Origin: Legionella jordanis
GTDB lineage: Bacteria; Pseudomonadota; Gammaproteobacteria; Legionellales; Legionellaceae
Direction of reading: 5' to 3'
DNA length: 64,000 nt
NCBI RefSeq assembly: GCF_900637635.1
Contig: NZ_LR134383.1
Span: forward strand, 702,501-766,500
Shown here one piece after another: positions 19,736 to 30,185 of this stretch. A program made the position numbers and the translations under genes. Within the stretch, counting starts at the first letter, position 1. Every line of letters begins with the position of its first letter. The notes beneath the pieces were generated by a model that saw nothing but the letters and a program-made list of their open reading frames with translations, did no database searches and was not told the origin of the DNA.

Positions 19736-20893
19736 TTATGCAGTTTCATTAAAAAGTTCACGTCCGATTAGCATACGTCTGATTTCAGAGGTGCCTGCGC
19801 CAATTTCATATAATTTAGCGTCCCTGAGCAGACGACCTGTTGGATACTCATTGATGTAACCATTGCCACCCAATATTTGTATGGCTTGCAATGCCATTTG
19901 TGTGGCTTTTTCGGAGGCTTGCAAAATCACGCCAGCGGCATCTTTACGGCTAATGCCTCCCATGTCGCACGCTTTAGCCACAGCATATAGATAAGCCCTA
20001 CAAGCACTTAATTCCGTATACATATCGGCTAGTTTTCCCTGGATAAATTGAAATTCGCCAATGGGCTGGTTGAACTGTTTACGTTCATGAACGTATGGAA
20101 GTACCACATCCAGACAGGCTTGCATGATTCCAACCGGACCTGCTGCAAGGACTGTCCGCTCATAATCCAATCCACTCATCAATACTTTCACGCCTTGATT
20201 GACTTCTCCCAAAACATTTTCGGCGGGAACTTCGCAATGCTCAAAGACCAATTCACAGGTATTGGAACCGCGCATTCCCAGTTTATCAAGCTTTTGCGCG
20301 CTGCGAAAACCCTTAAATCCTTTCTCAATGATAAAGGCGGTGATTCCCTTGCTGCCAGCTTGTTTATCCGTTTTTGCATACACTACTAATACATCGGCGT
20401 CCGGACCATTGGTGATCCACATTTTGGTTCCATCAAGAATATAGTTGTCGCCTTCAGCGCGGGCCTGAAGTTGCATGCTGACCACATCAGAACCCGAGTT
20501 GGATTCACTCATGGCCAAAGCACCGACGTGTTCACCACTTATTAGTTTAGGCAAATATTGTTGTTTTTGCCTCTTATCGCCATTTAAATAAATTTGATTA
20601 ACGCATAAGTTGGAATGGGCCCCATAACTCAACCCGACTGAGGCTGAAGCACGGGAAATTTCTTCCATGGCGATCACATGGGCCAGATAGCCCATATTTG
20701 CCCCTCCGTATTCTTCACTCACAGTAATTCCCAATAAACCCATTGTTCCAAGTTGTTGCCAAAGATGATTGGGAAAGCTATTGTCTGCATCAATTTGAGC
20801 GGCCAAGGGGGCAATTTCCTTTTTGGCAAATTGATAGACCGTGTCTCGTAAAAGATCGTAAGTTTCACCCAGATGATATTGTAGGCTATGCAT
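19736..20893 (-). CDS. ivd: isovaleryl-CoA dehydrogenase
   Basis: FAD enzyme oxidising isovaleryl-CoA to 3-methylcrotonyl-CoA, first committed step of leucine breakdown after the branched-chain dehydrogenase; electrons pass to ETF. The 385-residue acyl-CoA dehydrogenase fold shows [49 protein letters not shown] with the position of the catalytic Glu, [13 protein letters not shown] and [15 protein letters not shown]. First gene of the operon ivd-atoB-(TM protein)-mccB-liuC-mccA-mvaB. No divergent MerR-type LiuR regulator is present next to it; a methyltransferase-like gene lies upstream. Confidence 0.93.
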   Translation of the reverse strand: MHSLQYHLGETYDLLRDTVYQFAKKEIAPLAAQIDADNSFPNHLWQQLGTMGLLGITVSEEYGGANMGYLAHVIAMEEISRASASVGLSYGAHSNLCVNQIYLNGDKRQKQQYLPKLISGEHVGALAMSESNSGSDVVSMQLQARAEGDNYILDGTKMWITNGPDADVLVVYAKTDKQAGSKGITAFIIEKGFKGFRSAQKLDKLGMRGSNTCELVFEHCEVPAENVLGEVNQGVKVLMSGLDYERTVLAAGPVGIMQACLDVVLPYVHERKQFNQPIGEFQFIQGKLADMYTELSACRAYLYAVAKACDMGGISRKDAAGVILQASEKATQMALQAIQILGGNGYINEYPTGRLLRDAKLYEIGAGTSEIRRMLIGRELFNETA

Positions 20894-21000
20894 GGATTGA
20901 CTTCCTGTTACTTAAGCAAATAGGCTAGACTATACCCAATCAGATTCAACTTGCAATATCAATTTGTAAGCGACTGCAAAAACAAAATAGGGAGGTATTC

Positions 21001-21684
21001 ATGCGAAAATTAGTGTTATGGGGACATCATGCGGATGAATACCAAGAAATGTTTGCATTAGCTAAAGACAATTTTCAAGGCAGTATCCTTGAGTACTGTT
21101 GCGGTCCCAGCGCGGTAAATGCTGAGTTAAGTCAAAAGGGAACGCGTGTGGTCAGTGTAGACCCTTTGTTTAATCTCGACAAAGACACTTTATTTAGCAA
21201 GGTAGAGCTGATTTTCCACGATATGGAAAGACGCGTCCTCAAAGAGCAGGACAAGTTTGATTTCAGTCTTTATGGTACTCCAGATGCCCTCATTGAGAAA
21301 AGAAGAGGGGGGATGGGCCAATTTTTTGCAGATTATGAAAAGGGCAAGCAGGAGAAGCGCTATCTCCCCATCAATAGCCTGAGTTTGCCCTTTGACAATT
21401 TTTCCTTTGATTTTGCTTTAAGCTCACATTATTTATTTGCCGACTTAGATGATCAGGACGTTGACTATCACCTTGAAGTTATTCAGGAATTGGCAAGGGT
21501 GGCCAAAGAAGTCCGAATTTTCCCACTCATTGATCGCTACCACCAACCCTCGCCTTTCCTGGGGCCGGTTCTCCTTGGCTTGCAAGAAAAAAATTTTGGT
21601 GTCGAAGTGAAAGAAGTCAGTTATCATTTGCAGCCAAGCGGCAATGCCATGCTCAGAGTTTGGGCAAGGGAATGTGTTTTATAG
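21001..21684 (+). CDS. class I SAM-dependent methyltransferase-like protein
   Basis: The 227-residue protein carries a Rossmann-type SAM site at the N-terminal side: ILEYCCGPSAVNAEL (motif I, with two cysteines before the Gly) and VVSVDPLF (motif II acidic residue replaced by Asp at the usual place). A later FDFALSSHYLF segment corresponds to motif IV. Target unknown; it might act on a small molecule. The ATG at 21001 follows GGGAGG, a strong ribosome site, nine bases upstream. Divergent from ivd, upstream of pyrD by 87 bp, with which it may be read. No specific family assigned. Confidence 0.75.
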   Translation: MRKLVLWGHHADEYQEMFALAKDNFQGSILEYCCGPSAVNAELSQKGTRVVSVDPLFNLDKDTLFSKVELIFHDMERRVLKEQDKFDFSLYGTPDALIEKRRGGMGQFFADYEKGKQEKRYLPINSLSLPFDNFSFDFALSSHYLFADLDDQDVDYHLEVIQELARVAKEVRIFPLIDRYHQPSPFLGPVLLGLQEKNFGVEVKEVSYHLQPSGNAMLRVWARECVL

Positions 21685-21771
21685 ACTTTTGCTGTCCAAA
21701 ATATATTCTTTCCTAATTGGGACTTCGAGCTTGCTTGCTTCTGGTTACTTGTCATTTTCAGGAGTTATTTG

Positions 21772-22761
21772 ATGTATTCCCTTGTTCGTCCGATTTTATT
21801 TCAAATGGACGCTGAGAAAGCCCATGAGTTAAGCCTGAAAGCACTAAAGTGGATACCAAAAATTTGTTTTAAGCACTCCCTGGCCCAGCCTGTTTCAGCA
21901 ATGGGTCTTGATTTCCCCCATCCTGTAGGGCTTGCAGCGGGACTGGATAAAAATGGCGAATATTTAGATGCGTTGAGTAAAATTGGTTTTTCCTTTATTG
22001 AAATTGGCACAGTCACTCCGCGAGCCCAGCAGGGCAATCCAAAACCAAGATTGTTTCGTTTGCCAAAAGCCAGGGCGATTATTAATCGGATGGGATTTAA
22101 TAATCAGGGTGTGGATGCGTTGATTGCAAACGTTAAGAAGGCGAAATACCAGGGCATTTTGGGAATTAACATCGGCAAAAATAAGGAAACATCTTTAACG
22201 CGAGCAGCGGAGGATTATCTTTATTGCCTAAAAAAGGTTTATGCCTTCGCGTCCTACATCACCATTAATGTGTCTTCACCGAATACCCCGGATTTGCGCT
22301 TGTTGCAGCAGGATAAATTCTTTGCTGATCTGTTAGGCCAATTATGCGATGAGCAACAACGGTTGTCTCAGGAATTTAAACGTTGGGTTCCTTTGGTTGT
22401 TAAAATTTCCCCGGATGAAAGCGATGAGACTTTGAAGCAAATTGCCGATATTGTTGTGCAAAAGAAACTGTCAGGCATTATCGCCACCAATACAACTTGT
22501 TCACGAGAAGCCGTGAGCCAATTTCCCTATGGCACAGAACAGGGTGGTTTAAGCGGTAAACCACTGAGAAGCCGTTCAACGGAATGTTTGCGGTTATTAA
22601 AAGAAAGGGTAGGCAATGAAGTCAGCCTAATCGGTGTCGGAGGCATAGACGATTACGCTTCCGCGCAAGAAAAACTTAAGGCTGGTGCCTCGTTATTGCA
22701 AGTGTACACCGGATTGATTTATGAAGGTCCGCGACTGATTCATTCTTTACTCAGCCCTTAA
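21772..22761 (+). CDS. pyrD: dihydroorotate dehydrogenase (quinone, class 2)
   Basis: Membrane-associated FMN enzyme oxidising dihydroorotate to orotate with quinone, fourth step of pyrimidine synthesis. The N-terminal helix ([17 protein letters not shown]) that docks in the membrane marks class 2. The core shows [53 protein letters not shown] with the catalytic Ser, and [17 protein letters not shown] is in frame one codon earlier, but ATG 21772 after CAGGAG is the natural start (329 residues). Confidence 0.96.
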   Translation: MYSLVRPILFQMDAEKAHELSLKALKWIPKICFKHSLAQPVSAMGLDFPHPVGLAAGLDKNGEYLDALSKIGFSFIEIGTVTPRAQQGNPKPRLFRLPKARAIINRMGFNNQGVDALIANVKKAKYQGILGINIGKNKETSLTRAAEDYLYCLKKVYAFASYITINVSSPNTPDLRLLQQDKFFADLLGQLCDEQQRLSQEFKRWVPLVVKISPDESDETLKQIADIVVQKKLSGIIATNTTCSREAVSQFPYGTEQGGLSGKPLRSRSTECLRLLKERVGNEVSLIGVGGIDDYASAQEKLKAGASLLQVYTGLIYEGPRLIHSLLSP

Positions 22762-22904
22762 TATCATTTTCTTTTCAATAGGTTTTAATGGACGCAGTCT
22801 GAAAAAAAAATTACAATTATGCAATTCTTTTTTGCATATTCTTATCATTCTTCAATCATAAACTGAGATAGGATTTAGCTCCTATCTTGATAAAGGGGAT
22901 TTTC

Positions 22905-23960
22905 ATGCCTAAAAATAAGGGACAACCACACGTTACCGCATACACCACTCGTTTAGAAACTACCGAAAAGCAATTGGCGAAGGTCGAAGCGCTCAGCAGG
23001 TTAGAAGAAATCTATGAAAAACATTTAAGCGAAATCAATAAGCTTAAAATCCGTTGGCCAAATAACTTCGAACTTCCAGCCGATGTAAAAAAACGTGATG
23101 CGAACATCAGCACTCTGGTTCAAGCATTAAGAGTGAAATTTCAAACCGGAATGCAGCTCCAGGTGATAAGCAATTTACAGGAACTGGAAGCATTATCTTC
23201 CACTTGCATGCAAGAAATGTTAAAAATAAAAAATAATTGTGATTGGCTATTCAGTAAGCAAATTTTTAATGTCGAAGAAGAAATTAAAGCTCAATTAGAG
23301 GAAAAACGAGCAGATTTATCTGCAGCAACAAAACTCTCAGAACCTGAAGTTACTGTCAGCTCACCAGTTGCTATTCCTTCACAAGGCCTAGACAGTGTTC
23401 CTCACTTAAGCCAACAACCAAGTGCAATGTCTAAAGACGACAAAAATGAAACTCAGGTCTTGGTAACCGGCTCTTCCCTTTTTGGCGAGGAGTTATCCCA
23501 AACATTGGTGAAGCCAAATAATATGGCTCATGTTCGGGAAATGCAGTTAACCAAGGTTATTAGGCAACTTGAGCAACTGCAGCTAAAGATTGAACAATTA
23601 AATGACGATAAATACGGGGATGCAGCGAAGGCCTTACAATTTATACACACAGGAATTTCAACCGTCAACCAGCAGTTCATTGATGGAAACTTGACGAGGG
23701 AAGCTTATAGACAAGCCTGCGAACGTGTGTTTAAACAAGCGGACGTGGATGAGCTGCAAACGTTTCGTTATCTAAAAACGAAAAAAATTGCTGAAGTCCT
23801 CGTTAATCTGATTGCGTTAGTTGCTACCGCGTTTGTCGGTTATGGAGTTGCAGCCTGCGCCTTGAAGAGATACTCAGTATTTCAGTTCAACACAGATTCC
23901 ACCAATCGAGTTAATAAGTTGCAGAGCGAGGTTGCGTGCGCTGCTTCCCCAGCCGCTTAA
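22905..23960 (+). CDS. coiled-coil protein with C-terminal Legionella-type TM module, candidate effector
   Basis: No enzyme family recognised. The 351-residue product is helical; its N-terminal ~130 residues form coiled coil (TTEKQLAKVEALSRLEEI region). The middle (140-200) is Ser/Pro-rich and probably disordered. The last ~130 residues match, from memory, a module repeated in many Legionella proteins: a helix pair beginning VIRQLEQLQLKIEQL, a YRQACERVF helix, a hydrophobic segment (about 298-320), then the FNTDST-x-V motif and an Ala-rich end. The open frame extends to a TTG at 22887, but ATG 22905 with AAAGGGGA before it is preferred. Stands alone between pyrD and msbA. Effector status is inference. 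Confidence 0.75.
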   Translation: MPKNKGQPHVTAYTTRLETTEKQLAKVEALSRLEEIYEKHLSEINKLKIRWPNNFELPADVKKRDANISTLVQALRVKFQTGMQLQVISNLQELEALSSTCMQEMLKIKNNCDWLFSKQIFNVEEEIKAQLEEKRADLSAATKLSEPEVTVSSPVAIPSQGLDSVPHLSQQPSAMSKDDKNETQVLVTGSSLFGEELSQTLVKPNNMAHVREMQLTKVIRQLEQLQLKIEQLNDDKYGDAAKALQFIHTGISTVNQQFIDGNLTREAYRQACERVFKQADVDELQTFRYLKTKKIAEVLVNLIALVATAFVGYGVAACALKRYSVFQFNTDSTNRVNKLQSEVACAASPAA

Positions 23961-24001
23961 GGCGGTATTCTCCTTTTGTTATCCTGTGCAATGGGGATCT
24001 T

Positions 24002-24025
24002 AGGCCAACTGCTCACAGTTGGCCT
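24002..24025 (+). terminator. hairpin terminator
   Basis: A perfect 10-bp stem (AGGCCAACTG with CAGTTGGCCT) and a four-base loop lie 42 bp after the coiled-coil gene and before msbA. A pyrimidine-rich CTTGCTCATTT tail follows. Probably ends transcription before msbA-lpxK. Confidence 0.65.
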
Positions 24026-24083
24026 CTTGCTCATTTCGGAGTACAATTGGCCTCCCGATAATCAATCCAACCCACCGCTTTGA

Positions 24084-25856
24084 ATGAAAACAAAATTCCA
24101 TGGCAAAACAGGGCCTCTTTACCGACGATTGCTGTCTTATACTAAGCCGTTTTGGCCTATTTTATTGCTGGGAATAGCAGCTAACATCTTATATTCCGCC
24201 ATTGATGCGAGCTTTACCTATCTGATGCGCCCCTTTTTGGACAAAAGCTTCATCAACATTGATATGGAATTTGTAAAAAAAATACCCATTATTGTGTTAT
24301 TGGGAATTACCATTCGAGGTTTGGTCAGCTCCGCTGGCAGTTATTGCATGACCTGGGTGGCTCGCTCGGTGGTGAAAATGCTCCGCCAAAAAGTATTTGC
24401 CCACATCATCTGCCTCCCCGCTGATTATTACGATGAAGCGACCTCTGGGCAATTACTCTCTAAAATACTCTACGATGTGGAGCAAGTAGCTCAAGTGAGT
24501 GCGGATGCCTTAACTGATTTTGTGCAAAACACATGCTTGGTTATTGGTTTGCTCATGGTCATGATGGTCATCAGTTGGCAATTGTCTTTAATGTTTTTAT
24601 TGACCATCCCTTTTGTCGGGCTAATCGTTAATTACACCAATAAACGCGTGCGTCGAATTAGCCATAAGGTGCAGAAAACCATGGGGGAGGTAACCGAGAT
24701 TGCTGGTGAAGCGATTGAAGGTTATCAGGTGGTCCGCATTTTTGGCGGTACAGATTATGAGATTAATAAGTTTAATCAAGCCACAGAAGCTTCACGGCGC
24801 AATGATATGAAAGTGGCGATTAGTAAGGCCATCAATGTTTCAGGCGTGCAATTTGTGATTGCGATTGGCATTGCGGTTATTATTTTTTCTGCCATTCAAT
24901 TGGCCACCGTGATCACCATTACTGCCGGCTCTTTTCTCGCCATCATCGCAGCTATGCTTCAACTGATTAAGCCCATGAAAACCCTAACCACATTAAATGC
25001 AACCATTCAGCGAGGTTTGGCAGGAGCGGAAAGCATTTTCTCCTTATTGGACAAACCCATTGAAGTCAGCGCAGGTAAAAATTTACCCGCAAGAATTAGG
25101 GGGGCCATTGATTTTGAACAGGTAAGCTATGCCTATCGCCAGGGGCAAACGGTATTGCATAACGTGAGTTTTCACATCGCTCCCGGTGAAACGGTGGCTT
25201 TGGTTGGCCATTCCGGTAGTGGCAAGACGACTATTGCCAGTTTGCTGCCACGGTTTTATGAGGTCCAGCAAGGCTGCATTCGCTTAGACGGTGAATCCAT
25301 CGCCGATATTTCATTAAGCAGTCTTCGTTCAAAAATTGCTTTAGTGAGCCAACATGTCACGCTGTTTAATGACAGCTTAGCCAACAACATTGCTTATGGT
25401 TGTTTCGATGCCTCGCGTGAGAAAATCATAGAAGCCGCTCGCATGGCGTTTGCGGATGAGTTCATTCGCTGTCTGCCACAAGGTTACGATACCAAAATTG
25501 GTGAAAATGGTGTGTTGCTGTCCGGCGGTCAAAGACAGCGTTTAGCGATTGCCAGAGCCATTTTGAAAGATGCCCCCATTTTAATTCTTGATGAGGCCAC
25601 TTCGGCTTTGGATAATGAGTCAGAGCGTTACATCCAGGCCGCTTTAGAGCAAGTCATGCAAAACCGCACCACCATCGTGATTGCCCATCGGTTATCAACC
25701 ATCAAGCGGGCCAATAAAATCATCGTAATGAGCAAAGGCCGTGTTGTCGAGCAAGGGACTCATCAGGACTTGTTAGCCCTGGATGGTTATTATGCACAGT
25801 TGTATAAAGCGCAAAAAACAGGTGTAGAGATGGAAGCCGAGCCAATACTGCTATGA
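24084..25856 (+). CDS. msbA: lipid A export ATP-binding/permease MsbA
   Basis: Flips the lipid A core across the inner membrane at the cost of ATP. The 590-residue half-transporter has six TM segments in residues ~20-320, and an ABC domain with Walker [10 protein letters not shown], signature LSGGQRQR, Walker [13 protein letters not shown] and the IAHRLSTI switch. The [11 protein letters not shown] following Walker B and the pairing with lpxK support MsbA over a generic exporter. Its stop overlaps the lpxK start by four bases (ATGA), giving coupled translation. Confidence 0.95.
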   Translation: MKTKFHGKTGPLYRRLLSYTKPFWPILLLGIAANILYSAIDASFTYLMRPFLDKSFINIDMEFVKKIPIIVLLGITIRGLVSSAGSYCMTWVARSVVKMLRQKVFAHIICLPADYYDEATSGQLLSKILYDVEQVAQVSADALTDFVQNTCLVIGLLMVMMVISWQLSLMFLLTIPFVGLIVNYTNKRVRRISHKVQKTMGEVTEIAGEAIEGYQVVRIFGGTDYEINKFNQATEASRRNDMKVAISKAINVSGVQFVIAIGIAVIIFSAIQLATVITITAGSFLAIIAAMLQLIKPMKTLTTLNATIQRGLAGAESIFSLLDKPIEVSAGKNLPARIRGAIDFEQVSYAYRQGQTVLHNVSFHIAPGETVALVGHSGSGKTTIASLLPRFYEVQQGCIRLDGESIADISLSSLRSKIALVSQHVTLFNDSLANNIAYGCFDASREKIIEAARMAFADEFIRCLPQGYDTKIGENGVLLSGGQRQRLAIARAILKDAPILILDEATSALDNESERYIQAALEQVMQNRTTIVIAHRLSTIKRANKIIVMSKGRVVEQGTHQDLLALDGYYAQLYKAQKTGVEMEAEPILL

Positions 25857-26875
25857 TGATTAACCCTGAAAAGCTATGGTATGGCCAGCATCCACTGCGC
25901 TGGCTTTTGTGGCCTTTCTCGCTCATTTATAAGGCGCTCTTGCCCCTGCGTCGTTCTTACCTTCAATTGTTCTGTCAAAAGAATTTTCCTATTCCGGTAA
26001 TTGTGGTAGGTAATTTAACCGTTGGAGGAGTGGGTAAAACGCCTCTGGTTATTGCTTTGGCAAAGAAACTCCAGATGAAAGGCCTGCGAGTGGGTATTGT
26101 CAGCCGAGGTTATGGTGCTCAAATCAAGCAATTTCCTTATGAAGTCTCTTCCGGGGATTCGGCGAATAGGGTTGGTGATGAGCCTTTGCTTATGGCTCAA
26201 AAAACCAAGTGCCCTGTTGTTATTGCGCCTAGAAGAGCTGATGCAGTGCGATACCTTGTTGAAAAAAGGGGTTGCCAAGTGATCGTAAGTGATGATGGCC
26301 TGCAACACTATGCGATGGGGCGAGCAATCGAAATAGCAGTCATCGATGGGATTCGCCATTTTGGCAATGGCCTATGTTTGCCTGCAGGCCCGCTAAGAGA
26401 AGGGATAAGCCGGTTGAAGAATGTCGATTTTATCGTCGTGAATGGTGGCGAATGGCCTCAGGCTTATTCCATGGAAATGGCTCCTGGAAAAATCAAGCGT
26501 ATTCTCACGGATGAAGAAATTGATGCAACTAATATTGGTGAACCTTTGGCTGCAGTAGCAGGAATTGGCAATCCAAAACGTTTTTTTATGACCTTGCATA
26601 ATCTTGGAATTTCATTTAAAAAGTACCCATTCCCTGATCATCACCAGTTTCAACCACAAGAATTACAATTTGATGAAAAAATAGTGGTTATGACTGAAAA
26701 AGATGCAGTGAAGTGCCGTCCTTTTGCATCCGACTCCTGGTATTACTTGGCTATTGAGGCGAAACTGAGTGAATCGTTTTGGGAGGCATTATGGTCTCAC
26801 CCGGCACTGATGCAGAGATTAGAACAAAATATTGGTGAACGGAATAATGTAAATGTGCATTGTGCTAATAAATAA
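25853..26875 (+). CDS. lpxK: tetraacyldisaccharide 4'-kinase
   Basis: Phosphorylates the 4' position of the lipid A disaccharide precursor, a late step of Raetz-pathway lipid A synthesis at the inner membrane. The 340-residue protein has an N-terminal hydrophobic anchor ([18 protein letters not shown]), the Walker [26 protein letters not shown] and [12 protein letters not shown], all hallmarks of LpxK. ATGATG at the start overlaps the msbA stop; either Met may be used. Conserved msbA-lpxK pair. Confidence 0.96.
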   Translation: MMINPEKLWYGQHPLRWLLWPFSLIYKALLPLRRSYLQLFCQKNFPIPVIVVGNLTVGGVGKTPLVIALAKKLQMKGLRVGIVSRGYGAQIKQFPYEVSSGDSANRVGDEPLLMAQKTKCPVVIAPRRADAVRYLVEKRGCQVIVSDDGLQHYAMGRAIEIAVIDGIRHFGNGLCLPAGPLREGISRLKNVDFIVVNGGEWPQAYSMEMAPGKIKRILTDEEIDATNIGEPLAAVAGIGNPKRFFMTLHNLGISFKKYPFPDHHQFQPQELQFDEKIVVMTEKDAVKCRPFASDSWYYLAIEAKLSESFWEALWSHPALMQRLEQNIGERNNVNVHCANK

Positions 26876-26934
26876 CCGTTCGTGATAATTGGAAATTCTG
26901 AATTCTCCAATCAACAAATACAAGGCAAGCATCA

Positions 26935-27876
26935 ATGAGATTAAAATTGCAGAAGTTTTTTCTGGGCTTTGCATTCTTGACAGGAAGTTTTTTCGCCTTT
27001 GCCGCTAACGAACCTCCCTCCTTAGAACTTGAAAGCAAAAAAGTCTCGCTTGATGCCCTGCAGGGGGATTGGGTTTTTTCGGGGATTGTAAGCAATGAAA
27101 GTGGTGAGCTTTATAATTATTACTTTCAAATTCATCGTAATAACCAACAGTTTCATGCTGTCGCGACTTTGCTTAACTATCAAAGCAAATCCATTGTCAT
27201 TTTTGATGAAAGCAACGCCACGATTGAAAAGCCGGATCCAAACAACTGGCATGTTGGCCACGCCTTTCTGCAGTTTAATCCAATCAATAACAGTTGGATT
27301 TTTGGCGTGAAAACAAAAGATAAAAAGGGCTTTAATTTCAAAGCCGATATGTTAAGTACAAGTGAACATCACGCTAATGCCCAGGATCTGCGCTCAGGAG
27401 TGGAGCTTCTTGTCAACCAAACAGGTCGGCTTAATGGCCACATCCAGACCGGCACTGGCGCAGATGAATTTGTGACTGGACAAAAGGCCTGGTTTAGACA
27501 AATCTGGATAAGCAAGCAACAAGATAGTTTGCATCCCTTCACCAGTGTTCTATGTGAATTCAATGACGGCAGCGGATTTTATGCAGTTCATTTGCAAGAA
27601 ACGGATGCCTTAAGAGGGGCTACAGCAGGTTGGCGGGACCCTCAAGGGGTGCCATTGTCCATGTCGCAATTCGTCACTGTTAAAGAAGCGAAAGAGGGGC
27701 TTTGGAACATTAACATCGCATCTCCGAAAGTAGAATTGGTTCTTGAAAATGCTTTGGCAAAAGAAGTTGCGAAAAGTCAGTTAATTGTCGGCGTTACCAG
27801 CCATCTTTGGCCGGGGTTTTGTAGCATCAGTACAGCTGAAATAGGGCAGTCGACTGCGATCACTGAGCACGCTTGA
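26935..27876 (+). CDS. secreted lipocalin-like (CrtC/AttH type) protein
   Basis: The 313-residue protein has a clear signal peptide ending FFAFAANE (cleavage near residue 24), so it is exported to the periplasm or beyond. The rest is rich in beta strands: a first repeat around LQGDWVFSGIVSN, and a second with FTSVLCEFNDGSGFYAVHLQ. That second repeat resembles the AttH/CrtC carotenoid-hydratase-like double lipocalin fold (Trp, DG-x-G-F, DPQG turn), but I cannot prove the match. Function unknown, perhaps binding of a lipid or other hydrophobic ligand. It follows lpxK by 59 bp, with a weak inverted repeat between (26889-26912), and is convergent with the MFS gene. Confidence 0.7.
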   Translation: MRLKLQKFFLGFAFLTGSFFAFAANEPPSLELESKKVSLDALQGDWVFSGIVSNESGELYNYYFQIHRNNQQFHAVATLLNYQSKSIVIFDESNATIEKPDPNNWHVGHAFLQFNPINNSWIFGVKTKDKKGFNFKADMLSTSEHHANAQDLRSGVELLVNQTGRLNGHIQTGTGADEFVTGQKAWFRQIWISKQQDSLHPFTSVLCEFNDGSGFYAVHLQETDALRGATAGWRDPQGVPLSMSQFVTVKEAKEGLWNINIASPKVELVLENALAKEVAKSQLIVGVTSHLWPGFCSISTAEIGQSTAITEHA

Positions 27877-27973
27877 TTGTACTCAGTTGAATTGGGCAAG
27901 GAGAAATTGAAAGCCCTGAGAAAACAACTTAACCTTTGCTGTCATTTTACCGTGCCAGCAAACCTCAAATGGC

Positions 27974-29224
27974 TTACTTCTCTGGGAGCAAAAACACCAG
28001 GGCTGCGGCAATTAACAAACAACCTGGAATAACCAACAATGCGACTTGATAGGCGATTAAACTGGTTGTATCGGTTTCCAAATAATCGAGGATTAAACCT
28101 ACTAAAGGCTGCATGAGAGGCGCACTTAACATCGCCAGGGTATTTGTAAATCCAGTGCAGGTGGAGAGTGCCTCTGCAGGTGCTAATTCGTTCGCGATGG
28201 AAAAAGCAAGCATATAGGCACCACAAGCAGCTCCTATCATAAACATAAACAGGGCGAGAAGAAGAGGGTGGGTAAAAGGCAAATAAAGCATTGCAACGAT
28301 GAGCAAAGCGGTGCCTAGACAAGAAGCCAGCATCAAAGGTTTGCGCTTAGGGAACAAATTGGCCAAATAACCAAAAAGGGGACAGCTGACTGCTGCTCCA
28401 AGGAAGATCATTGAATCAATGATGCTTGCCATTTTCAAACTGCAGCCGAGTTTAATTTGGATGAAAGGCACAGCCCACATGGCGCCAAAAACAGTGATGA
28501 CAGTGAAACTCAAGCCGACGAAGATACCATTGATCCAGGCCTGGCGGTTTAACAAGATGGGCAGCAACTGCTGGCGATAATTAAAACCAAGTCTTGAATT
28601 TTTGCTGGACGGGATGAATTGCCAACTCAGCAGGGCGATGAGAAGCCCAAGCACCACTGCTGCATTCATTATGCTTCGCCATCCCCAATGGGCAATAAAA
28701 GAACCCATGCTGAGCATGCCCAACATGGTGGCCAAAAACCCTAAGGTTTCTGACAGGCCAATCATGAACCCGAAATGTTTTAATGGGAAATGTTGACGCA
28801 ACAAATGGGAAAGACCTACGAAAGCAAAGGCCGAGCCAGCGCCTATCATCATGCGGCCGATCATTAAGGAAAAAAGATTGTTACTGTGGGCAAAATAAAA
28901 ACAACCTAGGCTGCATATAAGAGCATTCATTGCCAAAAGATAACGTGTATTTTTTCTATCAAATAGCATTCCTACTGGGATTTGCATGCTGGTATAAACA
29001 TAATAAAACGAACTGCTCAATATTCCGGCTGCAAGAGCAGAAAAATGCTGTTCTTGCATAATTGCACCAATAATGACACCGGATGACAATTGCAAAAAAA
29101 ATTGAAACAATACAAAGGAAACGCTAATGAGCCAGATGCCATATCGCCTGACTGTAGTGATCATGGGAACGCTGATTGAAGCCATTAATTCTGGTCTATG
29201 GATAAAAAGTGCCTGACTATACAC
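27974..29224 (-). CDS. MFS transporter
   Basis: The 416-residue inner-membrane protein has about twelve hydrophobic segments. The MFS loop 2-3 motif is seen as GMLFDRKNTRYLL and a second-half counterpart as GYLANLFPKRKPLM. It belongs to the major facilitator superfamily; substrate is not readable from sequence. Legionella has many such carriers for amino acids and metabolites, so an amino-acid or organic-acid uptake role is a guess. The reading frame begins with GTG at 29224; Met codons at 29185 and 29164 closer to the first TM segment are equally possible. Divergent from oxyR with a 52-bp gap, so their promoters overlap. Confidence 0.88.
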   Translation of the reverse strand: MYSQALFIHRPELMASISVPMITTVRRYGIWLISVSFVLFQFFLQLSSGVIIGAIMQEQHFSALAAGILSSSFYYVYTSMQIPVGMLFDRKNTRYLLAMNALICSLGCFYFAHSNNLFSLMIGRMMIGAGSAFAFVGLSHLLRQHFPLKHFGFMIGLSETLGFLATMLGMLSMGSFIAHWGWRSIMNAAVVLGLLIALLSWQFIPSSKNSRLGFNYRQQLLPILLNRQAWINGIFVGLSFTVITVFGAMWAVPFIQIKLGCSLKMASIIDSMIFLGAAVSCPLFGYLANLFPKRKPLMLASCLGTALLIVAMLYLPFTHPLLLALFMFMIGAACGAYMLAFSIANELAPAEALSTCTGFTNTLAMLSAPLMQPLVGLILDYLETDTTSLIAYQVALLVIPGCLLIAAALVFLLPEK

Positions 29225-29276
29225 AACTTTAATCCAATTGGGTATATCTCTGCACTAATCTTTACTGTGAGGCAAA

Positions 29277-30185
29277 ATGAACCTACGCGATCTCCACTAT
29301 TTTGTCACTCTTGCTGATGCCATGCACTTTGGGGAAACTGCCAAGCGTTGCCATGTTAGTCAGCCCACTTTAAGCATGCAAATTAAAAAACTTGAAGAAG
29401 AGCTGGGGGTTGTACTGTTTGAACGCCAGCATAAACAGGTTATGCTGACGGAAGCTGGCAAGGCTCTTCTCTCCCGAGCCCAAGGTATTTTAACTGAAGT
29501 TTCTGAAATGAAAGAGCTAGCCCGTCAATTTTCAAACCCTTATATGGGCGAGTTGCGTTTAGGTGCCATTCCAACCGTGGCGCCTTATTTATTCCCTCAC
29601 ATCATGCGACCTGTTCAAAAGGCATTTCCAAAATTGCGCGTATGGTTGGTAGAGGAGAAAACCGAACAGTTAGCGGAAAAATTAGCCAAAGGCCAATTGG
29701 ATGCAGCCATTATGGCCACACCTGTTGCAGGGTATTTTGCTCATGAAGAGCTGTTTGAAGAGCCGTTCTATTTTGTTTGTGCCCCCAATGCTCAAGGAGG
29801 CAAAAAGCAGATGTCCGTTCAGGATTTGGCTGATGAGCACGTAATGCTTCTAGAAGAGGGGCACTGCCTTCGCGAACAAGCCATGGCCATTTGCAAAATG
29901 GCTAAAGGAAAGCCTCGGGCTGATTTTACTGCCACGAGCCTGGAAACTCTTCGTTTTATGGTGCAAGCTGGGATGGGAGTTACGTTGTTACCGGCTTTAT
30001 CGCTCTATGGAAACCAACAAGGTTTAGAAATAATCCCTTTTACTTCGCCAGTTCCCACGCGAAGCATTGCATTATTCTGGCGTCCTGGAACGGCAAAGGT
30101 GAATTTTTTGGAATCTTTAGCAGCGCTTATTAGATCCGAGATGAAAAAGGTACTTAATAAAAACACTTTACTTTTGCAAACTTAA
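29277..30185 (+). CDS. oxyR: hydrogen-peroxide sensing LysR regulator OxyR
   Basis: Transcription activator of peroxide defence. N-terminal winged helix-turn-helix (LRDLHYFVTLADAMHFGETAK), with the substrate/redox domain after residue ~90. Cys197 and Cys206, in EGHCLRE and AICKMAK, correspond in spacing to the peroxide-sensing pair of E. coli OxyR (199 and 208). The HCLREQA context is OxyR-specific. 302 residues, start ATG 29277 preceded by GTGAGG. Divergent with the MFS transporter gene. The end overlaps the convergent csiV by four bases. In Legionella, OxyR homologues can serve developmental roles; nothing here decides this. Confidence 0.93.
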   Translation: MNLRDLHYFVTLADAMHFGETAKRCHVSQPTLSMQIKKLEEELGVVLFERQHKQVMLTEAGKALLSRAQGILTEVSEMKELARQFSNPYMGELRLGAIPTVAPYLFPHIMRPVQKAFPKLRVWLVEEKTEQLAEKLAKGQLDAAIMATPVAGYFAHEELFEEPFYFVCAPNAQGGKKQMSVQDLADEHVMLLEEGHCLREQAMAICKMAKGKPRADFTATSLETLRFMVQAGMGVTLLPALSLYGNQQGLEIIPFTSPVPTRSIALFWRPGTAKVNFLESLAALIRSEMKKVLNKNTLLLQT

